Notes under the pieces: model-generated
Databases searched by the model: none
Told to the model about the DNA's origin: nothing
What the model saw: the letters and a program-made list of their open reading frames with translations, nothing else
Assembly (NCBI GenBank): GCA_017645305.1
Contig: JAGCPD010000005.1
Location: forward strand, 1-64,000
Direction of reading: 5' to 3'
DNA: 64,000 nucleotides
Source: Bacteroidaceae bacterium
GTDB lineage: Bacteria; Bacteroidota; Bacteroidia; Bacteroidales; Bacteroidaceae
Part shown: positions 50,030 through 57,804 of the stretch, one piece after another
Layout of the letters: the number at the start of each line of letters is the position of its first letter
How positions within the stretch are numbered: position 1 is the first letter of the stretch
Made by a program: the position numbers and the translations under genes

Positions 50030-50707
50030 ATGAAACGTAGTGAAATTAATCAGATTCTGCGCGAAGCCAAGGACTTTCTGGCATCACGGCAGTTTGTATT
50101 GCCCGAATGGGCAGAGTGGAGCCTCAATGAATGGAAGGCTAACCGCGAGAAAGTAGATTACATCGTAGAACGCATGCTGGGGTGGGACATCACCGACTTC
50201 GGGTCGGGCGACTTCATGCGCTGTGGTCTCTTCCTGTTCACTATCCGCAACGGCAAGTATGGCGTAGATAAGAAACCATACGCAGAAAAGATTATGATTG
50301 TGGAGGAGAATCAGGAGACGCCTATGCACTTCCATTGGTCGAAGATGGAGGACATCATCAATCGCGGTGGCGGCAATCTGGTCATCGAACTTTACAATGC
50401 CGACAAGGATGAGCAGTTTGCAGATACTCCAGTTCATTACCGTATCGACGGCATCGAGCACACGATGGAGCCAGGTGGAAAGGTCATTCTGCGTCCTGGA
50501 CAGAGCATCTGCATGGAGCAATACCTGTATCACCGCTTCTACGGTGAGCCTGGCAAGGGCAAGGTAATGGTGGGTGAGGTCAGCCAGTGCAACGATGACA
50601 CCACCGACAACCGTTTCTACAATCCCGTAGGCCGCTTCCCGGAGATTGAGGAAGACGAGGCTCCCCTGCACCTTCTCTGCTCAGACTACACGAAGTTCCT
50701 CATCTAA
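50030..50707 (+). CDS. D-lyxose/D-mannose ketol-isomerase (cupin type)
   Basis: A 225-residue protein matching the D-lyxose isomerase family (cupin fold). The metal site is H100, H102 and Glu in PMHFHWSKMED, with H168 in MEQYLYHRFYG. Known members convert D-lyxose to D-xylulose and D-mannose to D-fructose. Given the GH92 mannosidase 68 bases upstream and the PfkB kinase 20 bases downstream, mannose to fructose is the more likely role here, though lyxose cannot be excluded. Length and motifs are complete. The octamer array at 49986 precedes the start codon. Confidence 0.87.
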   Translation: MKRSEINQILREAKDFLASRQFVLPEWAEWSLNEWKANREKVDYIVERMLGWDITDFGSGDFMRCGLFLFTIRNGKYGVDKKPYAEKIMIVEENQETPMHFHWSKMEDIINRGGGNLVIELYNADKDEQFADTPVHYRIDGIEHTMEPGGKVILRPGQSICMEQYLYHRFYGEPGKGKVMVGEVSQCNDDTTDNRFYNPVGRFPEIEEDEAPLHLLCSDYTKFLI

Positions 50708-50727
50708 TTTATAATTCATAAATAGTT

Positions 50728-51891
50728 ATGGTTGTTCGAATCAGCGGAGTAGGGTGCTGTCTGGTGGACCGCATCTATGATAGGGTGGATTTTACGTCGG
50801 AAACGTTCCGCAAGTATTTGAGTAAGAAGGCTGGCGATGGCGGACTGGAACCAGGCAAACTGACCTTCGAGGAAGAGTTGGAACATTTTGCCGGAGAATC
50901 GTTCGCTTCTGACATCCTGCCGTCTCTTACCGAAGGACGCGAGCCTCAGAAGGAGAACATCGGCGGTCCCTGCATTGTAGCGCTTATCAACGCTGCTCAA
51001 TTGGCTTGGCGCGAGAGTACAGTCAGCTTCTACGGTTGTAGGGGCGATGATAAAGTGGGCATCGACCTGCTGGAGAAACTGTGTCAGACTCCCGTGGATT
51101 TGAGCCATTTCCGCATACAAAAGGAGAGTGAGACGGCTTCCACAAGCGTGCTCTCTGACCCTAACTATGACAATGGACACGGTGAACGTACCTTTGTCAA
51201 TACCATTGGCGCATCTTGGCACTATTTGCCTGAGGAAGTAGATGCCAGCTTCTACGACTCGGAAATCTGTGTATTTGGTGGTACAGCCCTTGTGCCCCGC
51301 ATCCATCAGGGACTGAGCACGATGCTCAGAAAAGCGAAAGAGCACGGCAGCATCACCGTTGTCAACACCGTCTATGACTTCCTCAACCAGAAGAAGAATC
51401 CAGAGCAGCGGTGGCCGATGGGCGACTGCGATGAGAGCTACCGCTACATAGATTTGCTCATCGTTGACCATGAAGAAGCGCTTCGTCTCAGCGGGTGCCG
51501 TGATATTCCATCATCCATTGCCTTCTTCCGTGAGAATGGCGCAGGAGCAGTGCTGGTCACTAATGGTGCGCACGATGTCTATCTGTGGGCGGACAGCCCC
51601 CTCTTCGGAAAGGTTGATGAGCAGACCATGCCTGTTTCTGCAGCTGTCGGTGAAGCTCTGAAGCAGGGTAGAAAAGGCGACAGTACGGGTTGTGGCGACA
51701 ATTTTGCTGGCGGCGTTATCGGCTCGCTGGCAAGGCAGATGGCAGAGGAGAATTCTCTTGACTTGAAAGATGCCACCCGTTGGGGCATCGTCTCAGGCGG
51801 TTTTGCCTGCTTCTACTACGGCGGTACCTACTTCGAACAAGAGGGGGGCGAGAAACTCACCCTCCTTCAAGAACTGTATGACCAGTATTAG
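50728..51891 (+). CDS. PfkB-family carbohydrate kinase
   Basis: A 387-residue ribokinase-like (PfkB) kinase, longer than the usual ~310 residues. The N-terminal strand is VRISGVGCCLVD. The Gly-Gly hinge is NIGGPCIVA, the nucleotide segment lies near VLVTNGAHDVYLW, and the catalytic anion-hole motif is GDSTGCGDNFAGG (317-329) with the base D324. It probably phosphorylates the ketose made by the isomerase just upstream (fructose or xylulose), preparing it for the class II aldolase at the head of the operon. The exact position phosphorylated cannot be read from sequence. It ends 29 bases from the convergent SIMPL gene. Confidence 0.87.
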   Translation: MVVRISGVGCCLVDRIYDRVDFTSETFRKYLSKKAGDGGLEPGKLTFEEELEHFAGESFASDILPSLTEGREPQKENIGGPCIVALINAAQLAWRESTVSFYGCRGDDKVGIDLLEKLCQTPVDLSHFRIQKESETASTSVLSDPNYDNGHGERTFVNTIGASWHYLPEEVDASFYDSEICVFGGTALVPRIHQGLSTMLRKAKEHGSITVVNTVYDFLNQKKNPEQRWPMGDCDESYRYIDLLIVDHEEALRLSGCRDIPSSIAFFRENGAGAVLVTNGAHDVYLWADSPLFGKVDEQTMPVSAAVGEALKQGRKGDSTGCGDNFAGGVIGSLARQMAEENSLDLKDATRWGIVSGGFACFYYGGTYFEQEGGEKLTLLQELYDQY

Positions 51892-51920
51892 TCTTTAGTC
51901 AATCATCCGCTAACTGCCTA

Positions 51921-52643
51921 TCAATCCTCAAGGTAATATACAACGGTTGTAACCACGCGGATGTTCTTTAGCCACGGAGTGTTCTGATCGCGGTCGTCGA
52001 TGCTGAACTGCCCTTGGTCAGCTGTCTTAATCTTGCCCAACTCGCTGTTGGAGTCGTTTGCAAACTGCTCGGCTGTCTTACGAGCGTTCTTGGTGGCCTC
52101 GGCAATCATCTCGGTCTTAATTTCGTTTAGTCCCGTGAACTCATAGCTTGCTATTGAACCTTCATCGTACTCGCCGGCTACTATGGTAACGCCTTGTCGC
52201 ATCAGTTCAGCTTGCTTGCTTACAAGTTTGCGTACCAAATCCACATTTTTGCTCACAACCGTGACAACGCAGTTGGCCTTGTAGCGATAGCGTACTTCCT
52301 CGTTGCTATAGCTCATATTGGCTTGTTGATCTATCATAGCTGGTGGTGCTATGGAAATCTCATCGTCTTTCAGTCCATTATTTTTCAGGAAGGCAACAAC
52401 GGTGCTCGTATTCTTCTCAATGCGATCATAGAGTTCCACCGGATTGTTCCCCAGTTCTTTGAACTTCAGGGGCCAGGTAACCTTGTCTGCCTTCACTTCT
52501 TTTTCGCAAAGTCCTTTAGCTGTAACGGTACGGTCCATTTCCTTGAACTTTACCATACCCTGTTTGATGGCTCCTCCAGCCAGAAAGAGTCCAATGGCAA
52601 GAATCAGAGCCTCACCAACATACTTAAACTGAACGTTTTTCAT
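51921..52643 (-). CDS. SIMPL-domain (DUF541) protein
   Basis: A 240-residue protein with one N-terminal transmembrane or uncleaved signal segment (~8-26, ALILAIGLFLAGG) and a SIMPL/DUF541 domain (~38-235: RTVTAKGLCEKEVKADKVTWPL, YRYKANCVVTVVSKN, ATKNARKTAEQFA). SIMPL proteins are periplasmic or membrane-anchored oligomers of mostly unknown function, some linked to oxidative or membrane stress. Nothing odd is seen in length. The promoter is at 52675-52704 on the minus strand, divergent from the large uncharacterised secreted protein. Confidence 0.87.
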   Translation of the reverse strand: MKNVQFKYVGEALILAIGLFLAGGAIKQGMVKFKEMDRTVTAKGLCEKEVKADKVTWPLKFKELGNNPVELYDRIEKNTSTVVAFLKNNGLKDDEISIAPPAMIDQQANMSYSNEEVRYRYKANCVVTVVSKNVDLVRKLVSKQAELMRQGVTIVAGEYDEGSIASYEFTGLNEIKTEMIAEATKNARKTAEQFANDSNSELGKIKTADQGQFSIDDRDQNTPWLKNIRVVTTVVYYLED

Positions 52644-52674
52644 AATCTCTTTGTTTTATTCTGTTTTCAGATGA

Positions 52675-52704
52675 CAAAATTACAGATAAGCATGTAAAAA
52701 GCAA
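52675..52704 (-). promoter_or_regulatory. Promoter of the SIMPL gene
   Basis: On the minus strand TTG (52704-52702), 19 bases, then TAATTTTG (52682-52675), about 30 bases before the ATG at 52643. Confidence 0.65.
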
Positions 52705-52734
52705 AAAAAAAGTTTGTTTTTCTTTTCATTTCTT

Positions 52735-52764
52735 TTGTACTTCCCTCAACATTCCTTAACTTTG
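52735..52764 (+). promoter_or_regulatory. Promoter of the uncharacterised secreted protein
   Basis: TTTG ending at 52737, 19 bases, then TAACTTTG at 52757-52764. The leader to ATG 52816 is about 45 bases. Confidence 0.7.
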
Positions 52765-52815
52765 TCGCAGATAAATAATAATAGAATGAATGACTAACCA
52801 TAAAAACTATCAGCA

Positions 52816-55479
52816 ATGAAACAGAAATTACTTCTTTCGCTTTTCTTGCTACTCACGGTAACAGGTGTATGGGCGCAGGATGAAAACGCAGCTTTCTATA
52901 TTTACCAGAACGATGGGCACTTTAACGGCTTCTTCTATGACGAGGTACTGAAGATGTCTTACTCCAAAATAGATACCGCAGGGCGTGAGTATGATGTTTT
53001 CATGACGCAGGAGGTTGTAACGGCCGACTCCACCTACCGCATCATGCTTTCTGCCATCGACAGCATAGGCTTTGTACAGCCGGAGGTGAAGTTTAATCCA
53101 AGGCTTCGCAGGGTTGATGAGCAACCATACGGTATCAGTTGGAACGAACATGATAACTTGTTTGGTGTATATGTGCCAAATTCGCTTGGTGTGACTGAAG
53201 ACGAATTACCGCATGTAGGCGACGTATTTGTCAATTTTGATCCGGAAGAAGGATGGTCGGGTAAGGTGGTAAGCATCACCAAGGTTTACAGTGACGAATA
53301 TGAGACAGATTACCACGTGCAGTGTGAACCCATTACAGATATCACCGATATCTTCCATCAGTTTGTATCTGTAGAGCAATACGGCTACGATGAGCAAGGT
53401 AACATGGTGCGCAGACGTGTGGCTGGCAAACCTGAGATGAACGTTGGAACGTTCGTGAAGAAACGGGCGGAAGGCAACTGGGAAGGTGACCTCTTTAACT
53501 TTTCAATCAATGGCTACATACCGCTATATGATCAAGCCGACAAGGTGATTGCTATCAATCCTTCCATTGAAGGAAAGTTGCACCTGAAGACGGAGTGGAA
53601 CCTTTCATTATTGGGCGACAAGCACATCAGCATCTTTACCAAGCTATACTACGGAATTGGCTGCGGATTTTCAATAGACGGTAAGTTCGCCGACCTATTC
53701 CCCGCAGAATTGGGCAAGTTTACGTCGTTACCCATACCTGCCAATGCCCCTTTATTCTATCTCGACATCACCCCTGATGCATTCCTGAAGGCTGAGGCCC
53801 ACGTTAATGCCAAACTGGTATCGCCCAAATTAAAGGGAGCATTTTGGTCGAAACTGGACATCGATAACTGGATTCCATTCCTGGATACGGGCTTCGGTAA
53901 CTCTGACGGTGAACCCGACGAGCCAGACGAAGATAATCCAGTGGAACTGAAGATGTCTATCAACGGAATGATTCACACTGGTATGCTCTTCCCCCTCAAG
54001 TTGAAGAGTCTGCCTGTTATAGGCAAGTTCTTCAGCGCTTCAATTGGTGGCCACTGGTTTGTGGGACCAAAGATCGCTGCTGACTTCACACTTGATTTGA
54101 CAAACCTTCCTTGGCACGACGTGGCTACCTATAATCAGTTGAAGAACATTACTTTGTCACTGCACATGCTTGATGCCGACTTTGAGGTGAAGGGTAACTT
54201 TAAAACGTACTTCACTGGCGAGAAAGAAGTAACGCTGGCGGATGGCGGTGTGAGCATCATCCCGCCTATTGATGCCAGGATTGTACCAGAATTTGGTGAG
54301 ACGGCCGACTATACAGCCAAAAGAAAGATTGGAGAGAAAGAGCGTAATTGCCGCATCATTGCCTTTAAGCCCACAGGCTTTGTTATCAAGCCTGTAGATG
54401 TGGGTGTCGATCTGTTCGACGTAAAGGATGACGGTACCATCGACTATGATGAGGGACAAGAGGGTGGCTATAGAATGTACTACCATTTTGCCCAACTGTT
54501 TGGACAACCATTGGAAAAGGAAAAGTGGCCAGAGTTCGTACTCCCCTATGTAGTAGGCAGAATGACCCAAAGAGCCGGAAAGAAGAGGGCTGTACCTTTC
54601 GTTGTATTAGGCGGAACCAAATTCTATACCCCTAACACCTACGATTTTGAGACTGAAGGAATGTTTACCGCAACAGGCAACACGTTTGAGGTAAACTATG
54701 ACGGAACCGTTAAAAAAGAAGTCTGTCTAATAGGATATATCGATTACATCAACCAATGGACAGGAATTATTTCTGATGGAGGACGAGTTTTTTTAGATTA
54801 CTTCTCGACTAATTTCCTTAAAATGAGCGGTCCTGCTATGGCCGGAGATAAGAATGTGTTTAGGACAATAGTGGATATGGAGAAGTTCCGTAAGAACTAC
54901 AGTCCAATAGATACGATGAAGTATGAAGAGACACTTGCCTTGCACAAGAAGATAGACGAAGAAGAAACCATTGATGCGCCATTCAGCATGAACATACATG
55001 TGCTGCCCAACCAGAAGGAAAACCCCGTATTGAAATCGCTTAAGGTTGACACCCATAAATTACCTGGTGTTTTAGACATCACGCTAGAGAATCCTGATGC
55101 TACCATTACAAGATTCTCACGGAAAGAGAACGATGTGCTGAAAGGCGGATGGCACGTGGAAATTAACAATGAGAATGTGAAAGCCTCTTTCGACCTTGAA
55201 TGTATAGTAGGAATAAAGAATGCATTCCACGTAACAAACGGCACTATTTCATTCTCTAAATCATTCACAAGTGAAGAAGAAGGAAAAGTGTATAGTGTTT
55301 CTGGAAATGGCACGCTGGATGGCATCCATGAGAATTATCATCCCTACGATGATTACAGATTTGAAAAACAGTTTGCCATTGAAGACCTCACAATTGGTAC
55401 CTACAAAGAAAGGCGGGGAAACACCGTTATAGAGACAGAAGATATAAAATGCGACATTTTGCTAAACTTTAGCTTCTAA
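52816..55479 (+). CDS. Large uncharacterised secreted protein (paralogue of 38144-40894)
   Basis: 887 residues with a clean signal peptide (~1-20, GVWAQ). It is homologous over its full length to the product of 38144-40894: the first ~200 mature residues are nearly identical (for example FYIYQNDGHF, GDVFVNFDPEEGWSGKVVSI). Similarity is lower but clear in the middle (SIEGKLHLKT, GFVIKPVDVGV, KKRAVPFVVLGG) and weak after ~690. One difference is an acidic insert GEPDEPDEDN near 368. No enzyme motif is recognised. The end INDILLNFSF-like (DILLNFSF) is aromatic, as in outer-membrane or T9SS substrates, but no known sorting domain is evident. It has its own promoter. Its function is unknown. Confidence 0.72.
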   Translation: MKQKLLLSLFLLLTVTGVWAQDENAAFYIYQNDGHFNGFFYDEVLKMSYSKIDTAGREYDVFMTQEVVTADSTYRIMLSAIDSIGFVQPEVKFNPRLRRVDEQPYGISWNEHDNLFGVYVPNSLGVTEDELPHVGDVFVNFDPEEGWSGKVVSITKVYSDEYETDYHVQCEPITDITDIFHQFVSVEQYGYDEQGNMVRRRVAGKPEMNVGTFVKKRAEGNWEGDLFNFSINGYIPLYDQADKVIAINPSIEGKLHLKTEWNLSLLGDKHISIFTKLYYGIGCGFSIDGKFADLFPAELGKFTSLPIPANAPLFYLDITPDAFLKAEAHVNAKLVSPKLKGAFWSKLDIDNWIPFLDTGFGNSDGEPDEPDEDNPVELKMSINGMIHTGMLFPLKLKSLPVIGKFFSASIGGHWFVGPKIAADFTLDLTNLPWHDVATYNQLKNITLSLHMLDADFEVKGNFKTYFTGEKEVTLADGGVSIIPPIDARIVPEFGETADYTAKRKIGEKERNCRIIAFKPTGFVIKPVDVGVDLFDVKDDGTIDYDEGQEGGYRMYYHFAQLFGQPLEKEKWPEFVLPYVVGRMTQRAGKKRAVPFVVLGGTKFYTPNTYDFETEGMFTATGNTFEVNYDGTVKKEVCLIGYIDYINQWTGIISDGGRVFLDYFSTNFLKMSGPAMAGDKNVFRTIVDMEKFRKNYSPIDTMKYEETLALHKKIDEEETIDAPFSMNIHVLPNQKENPVLKSLKVDTHKLPGVLDITLENPDATITRFSRKENDVLKGGWHVEINNENVKASFDLECIVGIKNAFHVTNGTISFSKSFTSEEEGKVYSVSGNGTLDGIHENYHPYDDYRFEKQFAIEDLTIGTYKERRGNTVIETEDIKCDILLNFSF

Positions 55480-55492
55480 ACGGCAACATCTA

Positions 55493-55506
55493 CCCCTTTT
55501 CAGGGG
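55493..55506. repeat. C/G palindrome after the secreted-protein gene
   Basis: CCCCTTTTCAGGGG, 13 bases after the stop at 55479, followed by GAGAGGGGAGG. Related in character to elements at 19589 and 47738. It may also act as a terminator. The following ~55 bases up to the tRNA show nothing else. Confidence 0.5.
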
Positions 55507-55562
55507 AGAGGGGAGGATAAATCGCTATTTAAAGGGGGAAGTTTGCTTTTTGCTTTTCTTTG

Positions 55563-55637
55563 TGATTCGGATGGGGCTCGAACCCATGACCCGCAGCTTA
55601 GAAGGCTGCTGCTCTAATCCAACTGAGCTACCGAACC
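55563..55637 (-). tRNA. tRNA-Arg (anticodon TCT)
   Basis: The minus strand folds as a complete tRNA. Acceptor GGTTCGG pairs with CCGAATC. The D-arm contains AGCTCAGTTGG. The anticodon stem GCAGC/GCTGC closes a loop CTTCTAA with anticodon TCT, reading AGA. The T-arm has GGTTCGAGCCCC. CCA is not encoded; the discriminator base is A. Confidence 0.96.
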
Positions 55638-55662
55638 AACCTCTTTATGAGTTTAGCGGGTG

Positions 55663-55670
55663 CAAAGATA
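55663..55670 (-). promoter_or_regulatory. -7 box of the tRNA gene
   Basis: The minus strand reads TATCTTTG 26 bases before the tRNA 5' end. No clear -33 TTG is found upstream, where a heptamer array lies. Confidence 0.5.
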
Positions 55671-55680
55671 CAACAAAAAA

Positions 55681-55708
55681 TGAAGAATGAAGAGTGAAGA
55701 GTGAAGAA
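55681..55708. repeat. Four tandem heptamers (TGAAGAR)
   Basis: TGAAGAA, TGAAGAG, TGAAGAG, TGAAGAA. The array sits directly upstream of the tRNA -7 box. Confidence 0.9.
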
Positions 55709-55761
55709 TTTTTATATTTAATATGATTTTTATATATTTCACCCCAAAAATCCACTCCTCC

Positions 55762-55810
55762 CTAACATCTAACATCTAACGCCTAACGTCTAAAGCCTAA
55801 AGTCTAAGGT
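55762..55810. repeat. Seven tandem heptamers ending at a GH20 stop codon
   Basis: CTAACAT twice, CTAACGC, CTAACGT, CTAAAGC, CTAAAGT, CTAAGGT. The next bases CTA (55811-55813) are the minus-strand stop codon of the GH20 gene, so the array is flush with the gene end. Confidence 0.95.
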
Positions 55811-57712
55811 CTATATCTTCTTAGCTTTGAAATTTGTTATCTGGCTGCCGAAGCACCCAGTTTTCTGTAGTGGGAAGACGAGGGTACGGACATAATTGTA
55901 TGTTTTGTCTTTAGCGTAGAAACGCTTTTCTATATCTAATTCCTGCACCAGTTTGCCATCTACGTAGAGCGTTGTGCTACGATTGGTGCCCTTGATGCTA
56001 ATGTGCTCCTTCTTACCAGGTTTCCCCTTGTGCCTGAAGGTGTACAGATAGCCGTCCCTTGAGAAGCCCAACCATCCGCCTATGGGGTCAGCAAGCCAAA
56101 CACGTGAGTATGGATTCTCCAACAACAGGGTGCCTATTGATTCGGCTGCCCAGAGGATGTCGAAATCAACCTGATAATCATATCCTATCTGAGCCTCATC
56201 GCTGGGGTGTATAATGGTTTCCGGCTTTAGATTTTCCAATTCTATCTGCGTATTTCCTAACTGGTTACACTTGTATCCTTCGCCTAATACTTTACGTTGG
56301 TTGTCCCAAGCATTGTATCCAACCGTATCATTAACAGCATGCCAAGTCTTCTCCGATATGATTTGAACTGCGGGAACCATACGGTGATGAATATCTCCTA
56401 CGGAAATACCATTATAGCAAATGTCGTTCCAGACGCAGAACATACCGCCATGAATCTGTGGGTCGCGTTCGGGGAATATTTCGCCGGCTATATTGGCAGG
56501 TGTCCACTGCTCGTATAAGGTCTTACAGTTCAGGTAGTCAAAATAATACCCCGCAGCTGGAATAATATAAACCTGACGACTGGGAACGGTAATCATTTGG
56601 TATCCCAGATCATGCATGTTACGAGGATTGGCATAACCGTTGTACCACATTTCCATCATTACGTTCTCCACCTTAACGGGTGTTGTACCTTTGGCATGGG
56701 TAAGCTGCCCCCAAAAGACAGCCTGTTTTCCGTAACTTTCTACTTCGCGGATAAGGTGGTCAACCAGTTCACGGAAAAGCTCAACAACTTCCTTATCCTT
56801 GTTGCTGTATTCATCTACACCGATGTGCATACGCGGACAGCAGAATACAGGGTCAGGTCCACCCAGATACTCGGCATAGAGACTGTCCAGGAAAGGTCTA
56901 ACAGCTGGATTACGCAATTCCAGATGATTGGCACCGTAATCCTTACTGCCCAAAGATGGACGATAGTGCGAAAAGCATAGGGAATGTGAGGGAGAATCTA
57001 TTTCCGGGATAATTTCTACGCCCATCTTTTGTGCATAGAGGATGAAATCGTGAAATCCCTTCTTGGTGTAATAACCATCCTTAGCGGTCAATTCGGGGAA
57101 GAAGTCGCTCTGGATGCGGAAGGCAGCGTAGGTCTCGTCCCAGTTATCGTTGTAGTAACGGTGCGAACCACAGTCGTTTAGATGCACCTGCAACGTGTTC
57201 ATTTTATAATATGACATCAACTCAACTATGGAGTAGAGGTAGGAGAGGGGGATGTACTTACGCCCAACATCTATCATCGCGCCACGAATTGAATAAGCAG
57301 GCGTATCGGTAATGATGCCGCAGGCTAAAGGCTTTCCCTGAACTTTCAGTTGTTGCAGCGTTTGGATGCCCCAAAGAACACCCTGTTCTGTTTGTGCCTT
57401 TATTGTAATGCCCTTTGGGTTAGTTATCAGTTGATAACCTTCTTTGCCCAGTTTCTCATTCTTGCAAAGTTGAAGACTGACAGAACCTCTTTTGCTTTGC
57501 GTAACTGGAAGATTTCCCATGAAGCCCGACAAATACTGAGCTTCGTCTTGCAATGTGGCATCGCTGTATGCAATGTCTGTCAAGTTGTTCCATTGTAGAA
57601 CTCCCTTTGCGGGCTTCCAGTTCTCTATGGCTGGTACGACGAACGGTTTTTCCTGAGCAGAAACAACCGTGTATGCCAAAAGCGAAAAAAATAATAATAA
57701 GTTCTTTTTCAT
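55811..57712 (-). CDS. GH20 beta-N-acetylhexosaminidase (copy B)
   Basis: A 633-residue exported enzyme (signal ~1-19, VSAQ). The N-terminal GH20b-like domain (~24-140) precedes a GH20 barrel (~142-470). The catalytic pair is D300-E301 in MHIGVDEYSNK, with LQVHLND and PEIDSPSHS lining the site. The C-terminal ~130 residues form a concanavalin-like (LamG-type) jelly roll (LYVDGKLVQELDIEKRF). It should remove terminal GlcNAc or GalNAc from host or microbial glycans by substrate-assisted catalysis. The adjacent gene at 57805 is a colinear paralogue. A heptamer array abuts the stop codon. The copy lies last in a minus-strand run after addA-addB. Confidence 0.9.
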   Translation of the reverse strand: MKKNLLLFFSLLAYTVVSAQEKPFVVPAIENWKPAKGVLQWNNLTDIAYSDATLQDEAQYLSGFMGNLPVTQSKRGSVSLQLCKNEKLGKEGYQLITNPKGITIKAQTEQGVLWGIQTLQQLKVQGKPLACGIITDTPAYSIRGAMIDVGRKYIPLSYLYSIVELMSYYKMNTLQVHLNDCGSHRYYNDNWDETYAAFRIQSDFFPELTAKDGYYTKKGFHDFILYAQKMGVEIIPEIDSPSHSLCFSHYRPSLGSKDYGANHLELRNPAVRPFLDSLYAEYLGGPDPVFCCPRMHIGVDEYSNKDKEVVELFRELVDHLIREVESYGKQAVFWGQLTHAKGTTPVKVENVMMEMWYNGYANPRNMHDLGYQMITVPSRQVYIIPAAGYYFDYLNCKTLYEQWTPANIAGEIFPERDPQIHGGMFCVWNDICYNGISVGDIHHRMVPAVQIISEKTWHAVNDTVGYNAWDNQRKVLGEGYKCNQLGNTQIELENLKPETIIHPSDEAQIGYDYQVDFDILWAAESIGTLLLENPYSRVWLADPIGGWLGFSRDGYLYTFRHKGKPGKKEHISIKGTNRSTTLYVDGKLVQELDIEKRFYAKDKTYNYVRTLVFPLQKTGCFGSQITNFKAKKI

Positions 57713-57776
57713 TTCATTTAATTCTAACGCATTCTCTTTTTTGCAGTATAATGAAAAAAAAGTGTCCCGTCTATTT

Positions 57777-57804
57777 CTAAAGTCTAACGTCTAAAGTCTA
57801 ACGT
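57777..57804. repeat. Four tandem heptamers ending at the other GH20 stop codon
   Basis: CTAAAGT, CTAACGT, CTAAAGT, CTAACGT, followed directly by CTA, the minus-strand stop codon of the gene at 57805. This is the same arrangement as at 55762-55810. Confidence 0.95.
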
